DNA of 64,000 nucleotides. It comes from Gordonia amarae NBRC 15530. GTDB lineage: Bacteria; Actinomycetota; Actinomycetes; Mycobacteriales; Mycobacteriaceae. Positions 61,228-64,000 of the stretch are shown piece by piece. Both the position numbers and the translations under genes were made by a program. Positions within the stretch are counted from its first letter, which is position 1. Each line of letters starts with the position of its first letter. The stretch is from NCBI RefSeq assembly GCF_000241345.1, contig NZ_BAED01000019.1, positions 62,001 to 126,000 on the forward strand, in the 5' to 3' direction. The notes under the pieces are model-generated. The model did not search any database and was not told the origin of the DNA. It was given only the letters and a program-made list of their open reading frames with translations.

Positions 61228-61857
61228 TCAGTCCCGCGACGGCGCCGGAGTGGCTTCCGCGGCCTGAACCACGATCAGCCTGGCCGGCTCGTCGCCGGCC
61301 GCACGCCATCTGTGCGGAATGTCGCCACGATAGTAGAGGCTGTCTCCGGCGTGCAATTCGACGGTGCGTTCGCCACCGAGATCGATCTGGATGGAGCCGG
61401 AGATGACGTGCACCCATTCGTCCTGTTCGTGGCAGTAGAAATTGTCGAACTCGGCGCGACTGATGACCTGTTCCTGCGGGTAGAAGGCGGCGGTGCCCGA
61501 GATCAGGAGCCGCGAGAAACCCTCGCGTTCATGCTCGCTGGTCTGCGGGATCACCACACCCTCGTGCGCACGGACCACCTGCACCCCGTCGGGAATATCG
61601 CCGAGGCCGGCGGCCGGTGATGCGGGGGTCTGTGCGGCGAGCATCAGGTTGACCTGCGTGGTGCCCAGGGCCGCGGCGATCCGGTCGAGGGTGGCCATGC
61701 TCGGCCGGGCGAGTCCACGTTCGAGCTGAGACAGAAACGGATGAGATATCCCCGCCTCGGCGGCGAGGGTCTTGAGCGTCCGGCCCTGCGCGAGCCGGGT
61801 CCGCCGGATCTCGGACCCGACGGCCTTCAGTGCCTGGTCGGGGGTGGAAAGCGTCAC
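61228..61857 (-). CDS. XRE-family regulator with cupin sensor domain
   Basis: A 209-residue regulator: N-terminal helix-turn-helix (LKTLAAEAGISHPFLSQLERGLARPSM) and C-terminal cupin (HEQDEWVHVISGSIQI, LHAGDSLYYRGDIPHRW). Start taken as GTG 61857. It lies 57 bp before the reductase gene in the same direction and divergent from the cytosine-deaminase-like gene, with the palindrome at 62040-62058 between. Confidence 0.88.
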   Translation of the reverse strand: MTLSTPDQALKAVGSEIRRTRLAQGRTLKTLAAEAGISHPFLSQLERGLARPSMATLDRIAAALGTTQVNLMLAAQTPASPAAGLGDIPDGVQVVRAHEGVVIPQTSEHEREGFSRLLISGTAAFYPQEQVISRAEFDNFYCHEQDEWVHVISGSIQIDLGGERTVELHAGDSLYYRGDIPHRWRAAGDEPARLIVVQAAEATPAPSRD

Positions 61858-62039
61858 GGTGGGAGGACCTCGCTTCCGGGCATGAGGGCTCGCACGCGGA
61901 CCCCCGAGTCGTGTTGCTGCTGAGTCAACGACTACCACGTCGCAGGCCGCAACGAAGAGCGTCGCAAGCCGAAACGAACGGTGCGCAAGGCGAAGCATTG
62001 CGGTAACACAACGGAAACCAAGGCTCCTTATCGTTGCCG

Positions 62040-62058
62040 ATGTTGACCGTATCAACAT
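62040..62058. promoter_or_regulatory. Palindrome in the divergent region of the deaminase cluster
   Basis: ATGTTGA, five bases, TCAACAT: perfect 7-bp arms, in the 313-bp gene-free interval 61858-62170. Candidate operator for the XRE-cupin regulator. Nothing else in the interval is recognisable apart from a GAGGA ribosome site before 62171. Confidence 0.5.
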
Positions 62059-62170
62059 TCGGTCATCCCCTCGTCGACCAGCCACGACGAACCTCTCGAC
62101 ATCCGAATATCGGTTCATCCCTCCACCTTTCGATCACACCAGCACACTTCTCGACCACCCTGAGGAATCC

Positions 62171-63424
62171 ATGCAGACCGGTTCACCTCCCGTGCGCGGG
62201 CTCACCGCCCGCCTCGGCGACGGATCGCTCGTCGACATCACCCTGACCCCGCCCGGGGACTCGGGTGTGCGGGTGGCACGGATCGATCCGGCGGCATCAC
62301 GAGGCGTGGAAAAGTCACGTGCGCAAGAGGGTTGGCTCGACCTGACCGACCACATCCTGTTCGGCGCCGCCGCCGAACCGCACGCTCACCTCGACAAGGC
62401 GCTGAGCTGGAGCGAACTCACCCCGCCGCTGGGCGATCTGCGTGCCGCGATCGCGAGCTGGGACGAGGGCGTCAACCGCTTCACCGAGGACGCCTACGTC
62501 GAGCGGGCCCGCCGCGCTGCCCTGATGATGCTCGGCAACGGCTACACCGCGATCCGTACCCATGTGAACGCTGCCGTCGCCGATGACCCGACCCGTGCGG
62601 TGCGGGCCATCGACCGCGTGCGCCGCGAACTCGCCGGGCTGATCACCATCCAGATCGTGTTCCTGCCGGCCTCGACGGTCACCGATGAGGTGGTGCTTGC
62701 CGCGCTCGACGCGGGGGCCGATATGGTCGGCGGCGCACCGCATCTGGCCGACGATCCGCTCGCCGATCTGCACCGGCTGCTCGACATCGCCGAGGCGCGC
62801 GGCGTCGGCACCGACATGCACATCGACGAGTTTCTGCACGGCGACCACCTCACCATCACCGCCTACGCCGACAGGGTGGCCGCGTGGCCGGCCGACCGGA
62901 TCCGCACCGCGAGCCACTGCAGCAGGCTGTCCACATTGTCGGTGGCCGAGCTGGCCGACGTCACCGACCGGCTCGCCGCTGCGCGGGTGGGGGTGGTCGC
63001 GTTGCCGATCACCAACCTGTACCTGCAGGGGCACGACGGACCGGGCCGCGGTCAGCGCGCCATCGCTCCGATCAGCGCCCTGCGCGCCGGAGGTGTCACG
63101 GTCTGCGCCGGTGCCGACAATCTGCGCGATCCGTTCAATCCGCTCGGACGCGCCGATCCACTCGAAACGGCCGCCTTGAGTGTGGTTGCCGCACACCAGA
63201 GTCCGGCCGGTTCGATCGACCTGGTCACCGGTGATGTCCGGCGCGTACTCGGCCTCGAACCGGCCGGTCCTGCCGTCGGCGCCCGAGCCGACTTCCTCGC
63301 TGTGCGAGGCGCCGACACCGTCGATGTCATCGCCACCGCACCCGCCGACCGGGTTGTCATCGTGGGAGGCACCGTTGTCGCCCGCACCGAGACCCACCGC
63401 GAGATCGCGTTCGCCTGCCGCTGA
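62171..63424 (+). CDS. Cytosine-deaminase-like amidohydrolase
   Basis: A 417-residue CodA-like amidohydrolase: EPHAHLDKALSW, TDMHIDEF, SHCSRLS and GADNLRDPFNPLG carry the metal-binding His and the catalytic residues. It should deaminate or hydrolyse a pyrimidine or similar ring compound. ATG with GAGGAATCC upstream. The ABC transporter gene follows 82 bp later. Confidence 0.85.
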   Translation: MQTGSPPVRGLTARLGDGSLVDITLTPPGDSGVRVARIDPAASRGVEKSRAQEGWLDLTDHILFGAAAEPHAHLDKALSWSELTPPLGDLRAAIASWDEGVNRFTEDAYVERARRAALMMLGNGYTAIRTHVNAAVADDPTRAVRAIDRVRRELAGLITIQIVFLPASTVTDEVVLAALDAGADMVGGAPHLADDPLADLHRLLDIAEARGVGTDMHIDEFLHGDHLTITAYADRVAAWPADRIRTASHCSRLSTLSVAELADVTDRLAAARVGVVALPITNLYLQGHDGPGRGQRAIAPISALRAGGVTVCAGADNLRDPFNPLGRADPLETAALSVVAAHQSPAGSIDLVTGDVRRVLGLEPAGPAVGARADFLAVRGADTVDVIATAPADRVVIVGGTVVARTETHREIAFACR

Positions 63425-63506
63425 CGCGACCCGACCAGCCCGGTTTCCCGTTCCGCCCCTCTGACCCTGCCCCGACCACCCCCGATTGCGACCTCACGGA
63501 GGCGTT

Positions 63507-64000
63507 ATGACCAGCCCACAGACCTCAGCCACCGAGGCCCCGGACGCTCCCGATCCGAGCACCCACCCGCTCGTCGGGTTCGAACACTGCGAACTGCGTT
63601 ACCCGAACGGCACCCACGCCCTCAGCGACGTGAATCTGACGGTGCGCGAGGGGGAGTTCGTCTCCGTCGTCGGCCCGTCGGGATGCGGCAAGTCGACGCT
63701 GCTGCGCCTGTCGGCGGGTCTGGAGAAGATCACCGGCGGCTACCTGCAGTGCGGTGCCCAGCGCACCGGGTACGTCTTCCAGGACGCCACACTGCTGCCG
63801 TGGCGCAGCGTCGTCGACAACGTGGCGCTGCTCGGCGAACTCGACGGGGTGAGTAAGGCCGAACGCCGCAAGCGGGCCGAGGAGGCCATCGGCACGGTCG
63901 GTCTGACCGGTTTCGAAAACCATCTGCCCCATCAGCTTTCCGGTGGCATGCGGATGCGCGTGTCGCTGGCCCGGGCGCTGACCCTGGAGCCGGAACTGTT
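63507..64000 (+). CDS. ABC transporter ATP-binding protein, NitT/TauT type (cut by window end)
   Basis: From ATG 63507 (GGAGG upstream) the frame runs off the window after 164 codons. Walker A GPSGCGKST, Q-loop VFQDATLLPWRSV, and signature LSGGMRMRVSLARAL are all present. The LLPWRSVxxNV pattern marks the nitrate/sulfonate/taurine-type importers, which often carry pyrimidine or thiamine-precursor compounds. Likely supplies the amidohydrolases of this cluster. Confidence 0.93.
   Translation, partial: MTSPQTSATEAPDAPDPSTHPLVGFEHCELRYPNGTHALSDVNLTVREGEFVSVVGPSGCGKSTLLRLSAGLEKITGGYLQCGAQRTGYVFQDATLLPWRSVVDNVALLGELDGVSKAERRKRAEEAIGTVGLTGFENHLPHQLSGGMRMRVSLARALTLEPEL

Noticed and set aside
1-64000. 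CRISPR arrays, tRNA or rRNA genes
   Set aside because: No regularly spaced repeats and no tRNA cloverleaf or rRNA sequence were recognised on reading both strands.

Overview
High-GC actinobacterial chromosome with frequent GTG starts and heavily overlapping genes. Several families point to a mycolic-acid-producing member of the Mycobacteriales, most likely Gordonia or a close relative (an inference): an LGFP-repeat lipoprotein, two deazaflavin (F420) nitroreductase-like proteins, a MhuD/IsdG-type heme oxygenase homologue and many TetR regulators. No rRNA, tRNA, CRISPR array or complete insertion sequence was recognised.

Layout. 0-9.2 kb: TmrB-like P-loop protein, Tat-exported PhoX-type phosphatase, 2-oxoglutarate/Fe(II) oxygenase, glucose-6-phosphate dehydrogenase, thioesterase, F420 enzyme, dienelactone hydrolase and MhuD-like protein. 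9.3-17.1 kb: a seven-gene, end-to-end overlapping meta-cleavage operon for a (hydroxyphenyl)alkanoate-like aromatic acid, divergent from a TetR gene with two repeated operator-like sites between them. In this operon the acylating acetaldehyde dehydrogenase has lost its NAD-binding half and catalytic cysteine. 17.2-20.8 kb: a secretory lipase and a TetR gene bracketed by two near-identical secreted-protein paralogues. 20.9-28.9 kb: an eroded zone holding pieces of at least six dead genes, a triply damaged alcohol dehydrogenase, an IS21 transposase scrap, a small arsenic cluster without a pump, an MpaB-type oxygenase with its TetR, and at 28353-28380 a strong candidate for the chromosome dimer resolution site dif. 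The window therefore probably spans the replication terminus.

28.9-38.4 kb: LGFP lipoprotein, cysteine hydrolase, DksA-like zinc finger protein, ribokinase, hemerythrin, a lower-GC EcsC-family gene, CoA-transferase, and a thioesterase/alcohol dehydrogenase pair with a divergent TetR. 39.1-56.7 kb: betaine and hydroxyproline catabolism. A Rieske oxygenase fused to its own ferredoxin, an MFS importer and a flavin demethylase are proposed to strip N-methyl groups from proline-type betaines. Divergent from them is an extraordinary regulator built from a dead IS630 transposase joined to a GntR/FCD module. An eight-gene operon then takes hydroxyproline to 2-oxoglutarate by epimerase, three-component D-hydroxyproline dehydrogenase, DHDPS-like deaminase and semialdehyde dehydrogenase, with a pyrroline-carboxylate reductase-like protein and a GntR regulator. 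A lone intact tyrosine recombinase follows. 56.7-64 kb: kynureninase, a cation efflux protein, and a heterocycle-deaminase cluster (two amidohydrolases, a PDR-type reductase, an XRE-cupin regulator and the start of an ABC transporter).
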